Part shown: piece after piece, positions 42,933 through 51,493 of the stretch
Numbering within the stretch: the stretch's first letter is position 1
How the letters are laid out: every line of letters begins with the position of its first letter
Origin: Flavobacteriaceae bacterium
GTDB taxonomy: Bacteria; Bacteroidota; Bacteroidia; Flavobacteriales; Flavobacteriaceae
Length of the DNA stretch: 64,000 nt
Direction: 5' to 3'
NCBI GenBank assembly: GCA_947456955.1
Contig: CANGTQ010000003.1
Span: 62,001 to 126,000 of the forward strand
Program-made: the position numbers and the translations under genes
The notes under the pieces: model-generated
Told to the model about the DNA's origin: nothing
What the model saw: the letters and a program-made list of their open reading frames with translations, nothing else
Database searches by the model: none

Positions 42933-44585
42933 ATGAAAAAAATAAACTTCATTCTAATAATTGCATCTCTTTTCAGCGGAGCAACTTTTGCTCAAACTAA
43001 AAAGTCTTCAACTCCGAAAACCCCATTCGTATGGGAAAGTGCCAATGTCTATTTCATGGTTACCGACCGATTCAATAATGGTGACAAAACTAACGACCAA
43101 ACCTATAACCGAAACAAACCAACCGGAAAGTTGCGTGGTTTTGAAGGTGGCGATATTCGTGGAATTATCCAAAAATTAGACGAAGGCTATTTTACTAATT
43201 TAGGAATCAACGTTATTTGGATGACGCCAATAGTTGAGCAAATTCATGATGGTGTAGACGAAGGAACCGGATTTACGTATGGGTTTCATGGCTATTGGAC
43301 AAGAGATTGGACGGCAATGGATCCGAGTTTTGGAACCCGAAAAGATTTAACCGAATTAGTTCAAAAAGCTCACGCACTTGGCATCAAAATTATGCTGGAT
43401 GCTGTTATTAATCACACAGGACCAGTAACTCCAGAGGATTCTGTTTATCCGAATGATTGGGTACGTACTGCTCCAAAATGTACTTATAAATCATATGATA
43501 CTTATATCAATTGTACCCTGGTGGAAAACCTTCCGGATGTTTTGACTGAAAGTAATGAAAATGTCGAACTCCCTTACTCTTTAACCAACAAATGGAAAAA
43601 AGAAGGCCGCTATGATAAAGAAGTAGCTTCACTAGATGCGTTTTTTAAAAAAACGGGTTATCCAAGAGCACCTAAATATTATATCATGAAATGGCTTTCA
43701 GATTACATCACCGACTTCGGAATTGATGGCTACCGAGTAGATACGGTAAAGCATACGACAGAAGAAGTTTGGGCCGATTTTAAAAAAATATGTGACCAAG
43801 CTTTCGCCGAATACAAAAAAAACAATCCCAAAAAAGTGATCGATAATAGTCCGTTTTTTACAGTTGGAGAAGTTTACGGCTATACTATTGGTGGTAAAAA
43901 ATTCTATGATTTTGGAGATAAAAAAGTCAACTATTTCGAGAATGGTTTTACGGGCTTAATCAACTTTGATTTTAGGAATGAAGCCAAAATGAACTACGAA
44001 GAATTGTTTTCAAAATATTCCAACATCTTGCAAAATGATTTAAAAGGTAATACGGTGATGAATTATGTTTCGTCTCATGATGATGGTTATCCGTTTGATA
44101 AAAAACGTGAAAAAACTTTTGAAAGCGGCACTAAATTATTATTGGCACCAGGAATTTCGCAAGTGTATTATGGTGATGAAAGTGCTCGTTCTTTAGACAT
44201 TGAAGGAACCCAAGGCGATGCTACTTTACGGTCGAATATGAATTGGGATGATATTTCCAATAAGGCGGAAACCAAAGAAGTGTTAGCTCATTGGCAGAAA
44301 TTAGGATTGTTCCGAAAAAATCATCCTGCAGTTGGGGCCGGAGTTCATACTCAAATTAGTGCTTCTCCATATGTATTTAGCAGAACATTTATCAAAGGGA
44401 AATATTCCGATAAAGTTGTAGTAGGTTTGGAATTACCTTTAGGAGAAAAAAGCATTCCTGTTGGATCCATATTTTCAAACGGATGCAAAGTAAAAGACGC
44501 ATATTCAGGTAAAACAGCTACAGTTGCCAAAGGAAAAGTAAACCTCAACACAGATTTCGGGATTGTTTTACTGGAAAAAAATTAA
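42933..44585 (+). CDS. GH13 periplasmic alpha-amylase
   Basis: A second exported GH13 enzyme of the plus-strand cluster, 550 residues. Signal peptide 1-21 (ending ATFAQ), then directly the catalytic barrel (SANVYFMVTDRFNNGDKTND), without the N-terminal domain of its SusA-like neighbour. The triad is Asp270 (IDGYRVDTVKH), Glu313 (FTVGEVYGY) and Asp383 (VSSHDDGYPF). A short C-terminal beta domain ends the protein. No T9SS domain and no lipobox, so a periplasmic location is likely. It is translationally close to the GH31 gene. Exact product pattern unknown. Confidence 0.93.
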   Translation: MKKINFILIIASLFSGATFAQTKKSSTPKTPFVWESANVYFMVTDRFNNGDKTNDQTYNRNKPTGKLRGFEGGDIRGIIQKLDEGYFTNLGINVIWMTPIVEQIHDGVDEGTGFTYGFHGYWTRDWTAMDPSFGTRKDLTELVQKAHALGIKIMLDAVINHTGPVTPEDSVYPNDWVRTAPKCTYKSYDTYINCTLVENLPDVLTESNENVELPYSLTNKWKKEGRYDKEVASLDAFFKKTGYPRAPKYYIMKWLSDYITDFGIDGYRVDTVKHTTEEVWADFKKICDQAFAEYKKNNPKKVIDNSPFFTVGEVYGYTIGGKKFYDFGDKKVNYFENGFTGLINFDFRNEAKMNYEELFSKYSNILQNDLKGNTVMNYVSSHDDGYPFDKKREKTFESGTKLLLAPGISQVYYGDESARSLDIEGTQGDATLRSNMNWDDISNKAETKEVLAHWQKLGLFRKNHPAVGAGVHTQISASPYVFSRTFIKGKYSDKVVVGLELPLGEKSIPVGSIFSNGCKVKDAYSGKTATVAKGKVNLNTDFGIVLLEKN

Positions 44586-44588
44586 AAA

Positions 44589-44643
44589 TAAACTATTAAG
44601 ACATTAAGAGAATTAAGAGTTAACTTAATGTGTCAATGGTTTA
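44589..44643. repeat. Intergenic palindromic element, copy C (degenerate)
   Basis: TAAACTATTAAG on the left and CAATGGTTTA on the right are imperfect complements. Internal ATTAAG boxes face CTTAAT. It is a decayed member of the AACCATTAAG family, between the amylase and GDPD genes. Confidence 0.7.
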
Positions 44644-44652
44644 GAAAAATAT

Positions 44653-45321
44653 ATGAACTCAACCCTAAAAATAGGTCATCGCGGTGCAAAAGGTTATGTG
44701 GCCGAAAATACTTTGGCTTCTTTCCAAAAAGCGATTGAGTTAGGCGTAGACGGGATTGAGCTCGATGTGCATTTATGTCGATCGGGCGAATTAGTCGTTA
44801 TTCACGATGATACTATAGAAAGAACTACTTCAGGAAAGGGTTTTGTAAAAGATTATTCCGCTAATGAATTAAAAGCTTTTGGAGTCCCAACTTTAATGTC
44901 AGTTTTTGAATTAGTGAACCAAAAATGCTTCATCAATGTGGAACTAAAAACCTATGAAACTGCCGATAAAGTAGCCGAACTTATCGAACGATATGTTTCT
45001 GAAAAAGGTTGGAAATACGACGATTTCTTAGTTTCTAGTTTTGATTGGAATGCGATACAGCAAGTCCATTTTTTGAACGATAAAATTCGAATTGGTGTTT
45101 TGACCAACACCGATTTAGAGTTAGCATTGGCTTTCGCCAAATTTATAAAAGCGTATTCTATTCACCCGTATTATCATTTGCTAACAACTGAAAATGTTGC
45201 CAACATGCAATCCAAAAATTTTAAAGTATATCCATGGACCATCAATGAGCCAGAAGACATTATCTTTGTCAAATCGTTAAACGTTGACGGTATCATTACA
45301 GATTTTCCGGATAGAATTTGA
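44653..45321 (+). CDS. Glycerophosphodiester phosphodiesterase
   Basis: A 222-residue soluble GDPD that splits glycerophosphodiesters into sn-glycerol-3-phosphate and an alcohol. The catalytic elements are HRGAKGYVAENTLASFQKAI at residues 8-27, ELDVHLCRSGELVVIHDDTIERT with the metal-binding Glu/Asp and catalytic His, VELKTYE and the C-terminal PWTINEPEDI. No signal peptide is visible, so it acts in the cytoplasm. It follows the amylase genes after palindromic element C; it has no clear tie to starch use and may simply be read through. Confidence 0.93.
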   Translation: MNSTLKIGHRGAKGYVAENTLASFQKAIELGVDGIELDVHLCRSGELVVIHDDTIERTTSGKGFVKDYSANELKAFGVPTLMSVFELVNQKCFINVELKTYETADKVAELIERYVSEKGWKYDDFLVSSFDWNAIQQVHFLNDKIRIGVLTNTDLELALAFAKFIKAYSIHPYYHLLTTENVANMQSKNFKVYPWTINEPEDIIFVKSLNVDGIITDFPDRI

Positions 45322-45325
45322 TCCG

Positions 45326-45359
45326 TTTAAACCATTAAGAAAATTAAGTTAGTTAAGGG
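45326..45359. repeat. Left arm of palindromic element flanking the GxxExxY gene (D)
   Basis: TTTAAACCATTAAG (45326-45339), a 3-base spacer, then ATTAAG (45343-45348). The matching right arm lies beyond the GxxExxY gene at 45798-45820, with the same 14-3-6 layout. No complementary arm lies immediately next to it, unlike the other copies. Confidence 0.8.
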
Positions 45360-45378
45360 CATACGAAATAAAAGAACT

Positions 45379-45786
45379 ATGACAAAGAAAGAAATTACGC
45401 AATTATCTTATGAAATTATTGGATATGCAATTAAAGTTCATAAAAAATTAGGCCCTGGTTTATTAGAAAAAATCTATGAAGAATGTTTAAAATATGAATT
45501 AGAGCAAAACGGACATAGTGTACAACAACAAGTAAACATTGAAGTTGACTATTATGATTTACAATTACAAAATCCATTAAGACTTGATTTACTTGTAAAT
45601 GATTGCATAATTGTTGAATTAAAAACGGTTGATAAATTTCATCCAATAGACGAGGCTAAATTATTAAATTATATGAAATTATTAAGTATTCCTCAAGGAT
45701 TACTAATCAATTTCAACACAACTAATATTACAAAATCTACTAAACCATTAGTAAATGAGTATTTTGTAAGACTTGCAGATGACTAA
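45379..45786 (+). CDS. GxxExxY protein (PD-(D/E)XK nuclease-like)
   Basis: A 135-residue protein of the GxxExxY family, an uncharacterised family with a predicted PD-(D/E)XK nuclease fold. The name motif is visible in KLGPGLLEKIYEECLKYEL (residues about 22-40). The nuclease-like core is in RLDLLVNDCIIVELKTVDKF (about 63-82; Asp, then ELK). It has no signal peptide. The gene is bracketed by the two arms of an intergenic palindrome, 39 bases upstream and 11 bases downstream. It has no functional link with the GDPD or the flavoprotein on either side. Biological role unknown. Confidence 0.9.
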   Translation: MTKKEITQLSYEIIGYAIKVHKKLGPGLLEKIYEECLKYELEQNGHSVQQQVNIEVDYYDLQLQNPLRLDLLVNDCIIVELKTVDKFHPIDEAKLLNYMKLLSIPQGLLINFNTTNITKSTKPLVNEYFVRLADD

Positions 45787-45797
45787 TCTTTAAACAC

Positions 45798-45820
45798 CTT
45801 AATGACCTTAATGGTTTAAA
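45798..45820. repeat. Right arm of palindromic element flanking the GxxExxY gene (E)
   Basis: CTTAAT (45798-45803), 3 bases, then CTTAATGGTTTAAA (45807-45820). This is the exact reverse complement of the outer 14 bases and of the inner 6-base box at 45326-45348. Confidence 0.8.
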
Positions 45821-45825
45821 AATAA

Positions 45826-47082
45826 ATGAATTCAAACTTTGACATTATAATTGTTGGTGGCGGTGCAGCAGGTTTTTTTACGGCAATTAATACCGTTGAA
45901 AAAAATCCTAAACTAAAAGTAGCCATACTCGAAAGAGGTAAAACAGTCTTGGAAAAAGTCCGTATTTCAGGTGGTGGCCGTTGCAATGTGACGCATGCCT
46001 GCTTTGTGCCAAATGATTTAGTTAAATATTATCCGCGTGGCGAAAAAGAATTACGCGGGCCGTTTCACCAATTTTGTTCAGGCGATACTATCGATTGGTT
46101 TGAACGTCATGGTGTCGAACTCAAAATTGAAGAAGACGGGCGCATGTTTCCTACTTCGGATAATTCGCAAACCATCATTGATTGTTTTCTTTCGGCAACT
46201 CAAAAACTCGGAATACAAGTATTGACGGGTCAAAGTGTTCAATCTATTTTCAATCCCGAAGTTTCGGGAGAAAATTATTGGAAAGTGGAAACCAACCACG
46301 AAACTTTTGCTTGTCAAAAACTCATTATGACAACGGGCAGCAATCCAAAAATTTGGGACATGCTTAACCAACTTAGTCATACTATTGTTCAGCCTGTTCC
46401 TTCCCTATTTACATTTAATATAAAAGATGCTCGCATCAAAGATCTAATGGGACTTTCGGCTTTCGCGAAAGTGAAAGTGAAAGGTTCTAAACTCGAAGCT
46501 ACTGGCCCGCTATTAATAACGCATTGGGGAATGTCTGGCCCAGGGATTCTGCGATTATCCGCTTGGGGTGCACGTGAGTTATTTGATAAAAATTATCAGT
46601 TTGTTTTAGAAGTCAATTGGCTCAATGAAGCCACTTTTGAAGAAGCTATAAACACTTTAAAAGAACTCAAACAAGAACACGCCAAAAAAGCAGTAAGTAA
46701 AAAATCGCCTTTCGATTTGGCTGACGCCCGATTCGCTGGCGCTCGGGTGCCAAACCGTTTGTGGGAAAGTTTGGTTTTGGCATCAGGAATTGAAGGCGAA
46801 ACCAAATGGGCTGATTTGTCCAAACAACAACTGACCAATTTAGCCAATCAACTTACCAACGGTGAATTTCAAGTAAATGGCAAAAGCACGTTTAAGGAAG
46901 AATTTGTGACGGCTGGCGGCATTGATTTAAAAGAAATCAATTTCAAAACCATGGAAAGTAAACTGCATAAAAATTTATTCTTTGCTGGCGAAATCGTAAA
47001 TATTGATGCTATTACCGGCGGATTTAATTTCCAAAATGCTTGGACGAGTGGGTTTATTGTGGCGAATGCTATGGTTGAATAG
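45826..47082 (+). CDS. HI0933-family FAD-dependent oxidoreductase
   Basis: A 418-residue flavoprotein of the BaiN/HI0933 family. The N-terminal FAD-binding motif is IIIVGGGAAGFFTAI (residues about 6-20), followed by KVRISGGGRCNVTHAC. The middle has MTTGSNPKIW, and the C-terminus shows FVTAGGIDLKEINFKTMESK and the closing DAITGGFNFQNAWTSGFIVAN. The substrate is unknown; the family has been linked to bile-acid or nitrogen-heterocycle reduction in other phyla, which does not transfer here. Two palindromic repeats seem to sit in the coding region, at 46254-46269 (NPEVSG) and about 46726-46750 (residues about 300-308, ADARFAGAR). Both keep the frame. Confidence 0.92.
   Translation: MNSNFDIIIVGGGAAGFFTAINTVEKNPKLKVAILERGKTVLEKVRISGGGRCNVTHACFVPNDLVKYYPRGEKELRGPFHQFCSGDTIDWFERHGVELKIEEDGRMFPTSDNSQTIIDCFLSATQKLGIQVLTGQSVQSIFNPEVSGENYWKVETNHETFACQKLIMTTGSNPKIWDMLNQLSHTIVQPVPSLFTFNIKDARIKDLMGLSAFAKVKVKGSKLEATGPLLITHWGMSGPGILRLSAWGARELFDKNYQFVLEVNWLNEATFEEAINTLKELKQEHAKKAVSKKSPFDLADARFAGARVPNRLWESLVLASGIEGETKWADLSKQQLTNLANQLTNGEFQVNGKSTFKEEFVTAGGIDLKEINFKTMESKLHKNLFFAGEIVNIDAITGGFNFQNAWTSGFIVANAMVE
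46254..46269. repeat. 16-bp palindrome TCCCGAA-GT-TTCGGGA in the flavoprotein gene
   Basis: TCCCGAAGTTTCGGGA is the exact reverse complement of the 16-mer at 52555-52570 in mvaD and differs by one base from 61906-61921. It encodes NPEVSG here. Confidence 0.75.
46726..46750. repeat. CGCTC-type repeat inside the flavoprotein gene
   Basis: CCCGA (46727-46731) and TCGGG (46743-46747) flank a GC-rich core ending GCGCTC, followed by GGGTG. This matches the pattern of the intergenic element at 62459-62484. It encodes ARFAGARV between PFDL and PNRLW, which would be contiguous without it. Confidence 0.55.
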
Positions 47083-47394
47083 TTATTTATTCAACATACC
47101 AATACTTTCGAATTAAGAAGTGAGCAACACACTCTTTCATTTATATTGATAATATAAAATATGGTGATGATAATTAATTAACAATAAAATAATTGCGCAT
47201 AGCTACGGTAATTTATTTTATTTTTTTATTTTTGAAAATTATTTTTTATAGACTTCAACATGCTTGAAGTCAGTAATTTGAATGATATTCAAATGGTTCA
47301 TTTTATAATAAATAATTAAACCCAAAAAGTTAATGTTTAGAAAAGATTATTTAAAACTTAATATAATTAACAATAAAAATAAAATTTAATAATT
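47083..47394. other. AT-rich intergenic region before the secreted two-gene unit
   Basis: 312 bases without a gene. It has an isolated TATTTTTG box (47227-47234) and a dyad GACTTCAA / TTGAAGTC (47251-47271, 5-base loop) that would sit in the leader of the downstream gene. No TTG is found at a proper distance. Beyond this I see nothing. Confidence 0.5.
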
Positions 47395-48534
47395 ATGAAA
47401 AAAACTCTATTTTTATGCACAATGGCATTCATGCATTTTACTGTAAGTGCAGCCATTATCACAGTAAGCAACAACCCAAATATACCTGGGCAATATTCTA
47501 ATTTGCAAACGGCTATTGATGCCGCAGCCCCTGATGATACGTTGTATGTGCAAGGTTCAGTAACTAGTTATGGTAATGTTACTATAACTAAAAAACTTAA
47601 TATTATCGGATCAGGAATGTTGCCAGATAATACCTCTCACTTAGGTACAACCTTAGGAGAAATCCGCTACCGAGTTTCTGCAGACGGAACTACAAGCCCT
47701 TCTGGAAGTACTATAACAGGATGTAATATTTATATTTTATATCTATGTATATCAAATATTGGTTCAAACGTGTATTCTGTCAGTAATATTAGTATTTACC
47801 GAAATAAAATTTCTTTAATATCCGGTTCTGGTTATAATTCTACAAGTAGCTATTCAGGAATCCATATTTATAATAATATAGTTGGAACGCTAAATATAGA
47901 TCTTTTAGGAGGTAATTCAGTGGTAAACAATAATGTCTTTATTAGTGGAGTTCAAAGTACGGGATACATTGATAGAGGCAATTGGGTTTTAGCAAACAAC
48001 TTTATAGGTGATAGGATATTTGGTTGCTATAACGCAACTATAGTAAATAACATCATCTATTCAAGTTCTTCTTACTACAATAACAACACTGGCAATTATT
48101 ATTGTAATTTTACTAAAAATCTTTTTTATTCTTATAATAATTACCAATTTCTTGCAAACTTTCTTAATAATTCTTCTGACAACAATACGTTCAACACTAC
48201 CTACGGAAATATTATAAATCAAAATCCAAGTTTTGTTAAATATACAATTAGCGATCCTATTTATAGTTACTCTATGAGCAATCCACCTAGTGGTCCCTTT
48301 GTTGATTTTCATTTAAACAATGATTCCCCGGGCAAAAACTATGGCACAGACGGCACTGATATCGGTATTTATGGAGGAACAACGCCTTTTGTTGAAGGCG
48401 CTACAACCGACTCTCGTTTTAGATATTTCCCGATGCCAGCCATGCCACAAATGTTGGATTTGACTATTACCAATCCTTCAATACCAGCTAATAGCACTTT
48501 GAATGTGAATTTTACTGCTGAGAAAAAGAACTAG
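47395..48534 (+). CDS. Secreted protein with predicted right-handed beta-helix
   Basis: A 379-residue exported protein of unknown function. Signal peptide 1-19 (ending VSAA). The N-terminal GQYSNLQTAIDAAAPDDTLYVQG is the usual entry of parallel beta-helix proteins, and the body has repeating short strands rich in Asn, Ser and Tyr (VNNNVFISGV, ANNFIGDRIF, VNNIIYSSSS, FTKNLFYSYN). The C-terminal IGIYGGTTPFVEGATTDSRF is typical of Bacteroidetes surface beta-helix proteins. There is no T9SS domain. The next gene starts one base after its stop, so the two probably act together, for instance in adhesion, but this is inference. Confidence 0.75.
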   Translation: MKKTLFLCTMAFMHFTVSAAIITVSNNPNIPGQYSNLQTAIDAAAPDDTLYVQGSVTSYGNVTITKKLNIIGSGMLPDNTSHLGTTLGEIRYRVSADGTTSPSGSTITGCNIYILYLCISNIGSNVYSVSNISIYRNKISLISGSGYNSTSSYSGIHIYNNIVGTLNIDLLGGNSVVNNNVFISGVQSTGYIDRGNWVLANNFIGDRIFGCYNATIVNNIIYSSSSYYNNNTGNYYCNFTKNLFYSYNNYQFLANFLNNSSDNNTFNTTYGNIINQNPSFVKYTISDPIYSYSMSNPPSGPFVDFHLNNDSPGKNYGTDGTDIGIYGGTTPFVEGATTDSRFRYFPMPAMPQMLDLTITNPSIPANSTLNVNFTAEKKN

Positions 48535-48535
48535 T

Positions 48536-51436
48536 ATGTTTAAGAAGCTATTACTTTTTTTAGGCTTGTGTATTGGAATGATTTCAAATGCACAAAACAT
48601 AGTTAGTGGAGAGTATTTTTTTGATACCTATAAAAATTTAGGTCAAGGAACCTCTTTTTCTATCGTACCGGATAATATTGTCAATAAAACCCTGTCAATA
48701 TCTACTAATAATTTATCAAGTGGAATGCATAATTTATTTGTTAGAGTTAAAGATGCAAATGATACATGGAGCCTTGTTGAAAACAAGCTTTTTTACATCA
48801 TGCCGTCTTTATCCAATTATGGCAATCTTATAGCATGCGAATGGTTTATTGATACTGACCCTGGTTTTGGAAATGGTACGGTTACCAATTTCAGTGCTCC
48901 AACAACTACTATTGCTATGCCATTATCTATTAACACTACTAATTTAAGTAGTGGTTTACATCGTCTATATGTTAGAGTAAAAGACGATAGTAACATGTGG
49001 AGTATTGTTGAGTGTAAACTATTTTACATTATGCCAGCAGCAACCACCCAGCCTAATTTAATAGCTGGTGAATGGTTTGTTGATACCGACCCTGGATTTG
49101 GCAATGGAACAGTTATCAGTTTTGCCGAAGGTGCAGTTATAAATAAAACATTTGGTATTAGTGATACTTCGTTTTCAGTGGGAACTCACAAATTATTTGT
49201 TCGAGTAAAAGACAGTAATGGAGTTTGGAGTTTATATGATGTTAAAGAATTTACAGTTACGCCTTCATCACCACCACCGCCTCCTACAGCATCAGCTCAG
49301 TCGCTCTGTAAATCAAGTACTGTAGCTAATTTGGTGGCGAACGGAAGCAATCTTAAATGGTACAGTGCTGCAACAGGTGGAAGTACTTTAGCAACAACAA
49401 CCTTGCTTACTACTAGAACGTATTACGTTTCACAATCAGCAGGAGCTTTTGAAAGCACCAGAACTTCGGTTCCAGTAACCATTGTATCATTACCCACTAC
49501 ACCTGGAACCATTTCGGGAGCTGTTGCACAAGGAGCTTTAGTTGGAACCGGTACAACTGTTACCTATTCTATTGCTGCCGTTAGTGGAGCTTCGTCTTAT
49601 TTTTGGACAGCACCAACTGGAGTTAACATTGTTTCTGGTCAAGGCACTACTAGCGTGGTCGTTAATTTTCAGAATGTTTCTTCAGGAGCTGGAACCATAG
49701 GAATTTTAATGGTTCAATCTGTAAATGATATAGGGTGTAAAAGTGTTGCCAAAGCAGTAACGCTTACTAAAGCATTGCCTACAGCACCTTCAACACTAAC
49801 GTTAACAAATGGTGTTACTACTACTGCTATTACTAATATTTCAAAATTTATAGGGACAAGCACAGTGTTAAAATTAACATCTGGAACAGTTGCCACAGCA
49901 ACTTCCTATGAATGGGATCTGCCTGCAGGAGTTAATAGAACAGATGCATCAGGAACTAATAGTATCCTTCCTTATATTTATGTTAATTTATTAGGAGTGA
50001 CAAGTGCCAATACTTTTAATTATTCAACAACAGCTGGTATTTCTACTAATGTTTTAAGAATAGGAGTTAAAGCAAAGAACGGTGTTGGAGTTTCGGTATC
50101 AAATAATGCTACATTGATTAATCCTACTACTGTCTCAACTGCAAAACTGTTAACTTTAACCGCCATTGCACCTGCTGCACCTGCTGCAGTTAAATTAACC
50201 AATGATGCAATTAGCACTAGTACTGCCGTAACAGTTATAAGTAAGTATCTTGGAACAGATACACCTTTAAAGTTATCAGCCACTGCTTCTACTTTAGCAT
50301 CTTCTTATGAATGGGAATTACCATCATGGGTTAATGTTGTTTCAGGGAATACTTCATACGATAGAGAATTAATAGTTAATTTTAAAGGAAACGTAACAAG
50401 TGCAGCACCTGCTGGTGTAACTTCATACTATATTGGCGCAAAAGCAAAAAATGGTATAGGATATTCAGTTAGTAATAACGCAACATTAGTGCCTGCAACT
50501 ACTTCAAATGCTAAATTATTGAAAGTAACTACTTCTTTGCCTGCTGCTGTTACTACTGTTACTGGACAAATAGCTAGTTTATGTGGAGGGAATACATACG
50601 ATTATACCATGACAACTTCCGCCTTAGCCAATTCTTATTTGATTACTGCTCCAGCTGGTTCAGTAGTTAAATCAGTAAGTAATTCAACTAATGCCACAAA
50701 TATTTTAGAAACTAGTGATTTATCTTTTACGGTTACTTATCCTGTAGGTTTTATAGTAACTACAGCAACTGCAGTTGCTAATAAAACGATAACAATAACC
50801 TCTGTAAATGGTGTCGGAAATAGTGCTACAAACAAAGTACTTACCTTGACTACTACATTGGCTGCTGTTGGAACAAATACTAACTCCTATTCTTATTTAG
50901 TCCCTTCAACTGGATTAGCATCTGCAGGATATTTTACTAAATGTAGTACTCAAATTATTACAGTGCCTGCTGTTCCTTATGCTACTTCATACGTTTGGAC
51001 ACTACAAAATGGGGCTACTGGTTCTTCTGACACAAACGCTATAGTTATAAACTTTTCAGCTGTAGCTACTTTAGTTGCGTCTACAAAAAATATTGTAAAA
51101 GTAAAAGCATATAATGGATGCACTTACAGTACTGAAAAATCTATTAGTTTAACTTGGGATGGCATAACTGTTTGTGGAACAGCTAAAATGGCGGATACAA
51201 CTATTACTTCAACTTTTTCTGTTTATCCAAATCCAACAAGTAGTTTGTTATTCTTTGAATCTTCAAACAATAGTAAAATAGATAATTTAATAGTTATGGA
51301 TTTACTTGGCAAAGTGATTTTTGAAGGAAAACCGGAAAATAATCAATTAAATGTCGAGAGATTTGCTTCGGGAGCGTATATTATTCATGCTTTTTCGGGA
51401 GAAGAAAAGTTTACAAAAAAGTTTATTAAGGAATAA
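48536..51436 (+). CDS. Large T9SS-exported repeat protein
   Basis: A 966-residue cell-surface or secreted protein. Signal peptide 1-19 (ending ISNAQ). Three tandem units of about 70 residues (21-90, 97-167, 174-240) share a GEWFxDTDPGFGNGT start and an LFVRVKD-x-WS end. A Pro-rich linker (SSPPPPPTA, about 243-252) leads to an Ig-like domain with the LKWYSAATGG motif, then several PKD-like units of about 110 residues (SYEWDLPAG and SYEWELPSW; AKNGVGVSVSNNATL and AKNGIGYSVSNNATL). A type A T9SS domain closes it (about 895-966, FSVYPNPTSSLLFFES). Function unknown; adhesion is plausible. Confidence 0.85.
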   Translation: MFKKLLLFLGLCIGMISNAQNIVSGEYFFDTYKNLGQGTSFSIVPDNIVNKTLSISTNNLSSGMHNLFVRVKDANDTWSLVENKLFYIMPSLSNYGNLIACEWFIDTDPGFGNGTVTNFSAPTTTIAMPLSINTTNLSSGLHRLYVRVKDDSNMWSIVECKLFYIMPAATTQPNLIAGEWFVDTDPGFGNGTVISFAEGAVINKTFGISDTSFSVGTHKLFVRVKDSNGVWSLYDVKEFTVTPSSPPPPPTASAQSLCKSSTVANLVANGSNLKWYSAATGGSTLATTTLLTTRTYYVSQSAGAFESTRTSVPVTIVSLPTTPGTISGAVAQGALVGTGTTVTYSIAAVSGASSYFWTAPTGVNIVSGQGTTSVVVNFQNVSSGAGTIGILMVQSVNDIGCKSVAKAVTLTKALPTAPSTLTLTNGVTTTAITNISKFIGTSTVLKLTSGTVATATSYEWDLPAGVNRTDASGTNSILPYIYVNLLGVTSANTFNYSTTAGISTNVLRIGVKAKNGVGVSVSNNATLINPTTVSTAKLLTLTAIAPAAPAAVKLTNDAISTSTAVTVISKYLGTDTPLKLSATASTLASSYEWELPSWVNVVSGNTSYDRELIVNFKGNVTSAAPAGVTSYYIGAKAKNGIGYSVSNNATLVPATTSNAKLLKVTTSLPAAVTTVTGQIASLCGGNTYDYTMTTSALANSYLITAPAGSVVKSVSNSTNATNILETSDLSFTVTYPVGFIVTTATAVANKTITITSVNGVGNSATNKVLTLTTTLAAVGTNTNSYSYLVPSTGLASAGYFTKCSTQIITVPAVPYATSYVWTLQNGATGSSDTNAIVINFSAVATLVASTKNIVKVKAYNGCTYSTEKSISLTWDGITVCGTAKMADTTITSTFSVYPNPTSSLLFFESSNNSKIDNLIVMDLLGKVIFEGKPENNQLNVERFASGAYIIHAFSGEEKFTKKFIKE

Positions 51437-51458
51437 CTATTTAAATTTTATTAAAACA

Positions 51459-51489
51459 AAAACCCATCAAATTTCAATTGATGGGTTTT
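51459..51489. terminator. Bidirectional intrinsic terminator
   Basis: AAAACCCATCAA (51459-51470) and TTGATGGGTTTT (51478-51489) form a 12-bp stem with a 7-base loop, flanked by A- and T-runs. It serves the convergent T9SS-protein and tspO genes. Confidence 0.9.
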
Positions 51490-51493
51490 TTTC

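Noticed and set aside
44653-45321. GDPD gene as part of the starch pathway
   Set aside because: Only position links it; its substrate class has no role in maltodextrin breakdown.
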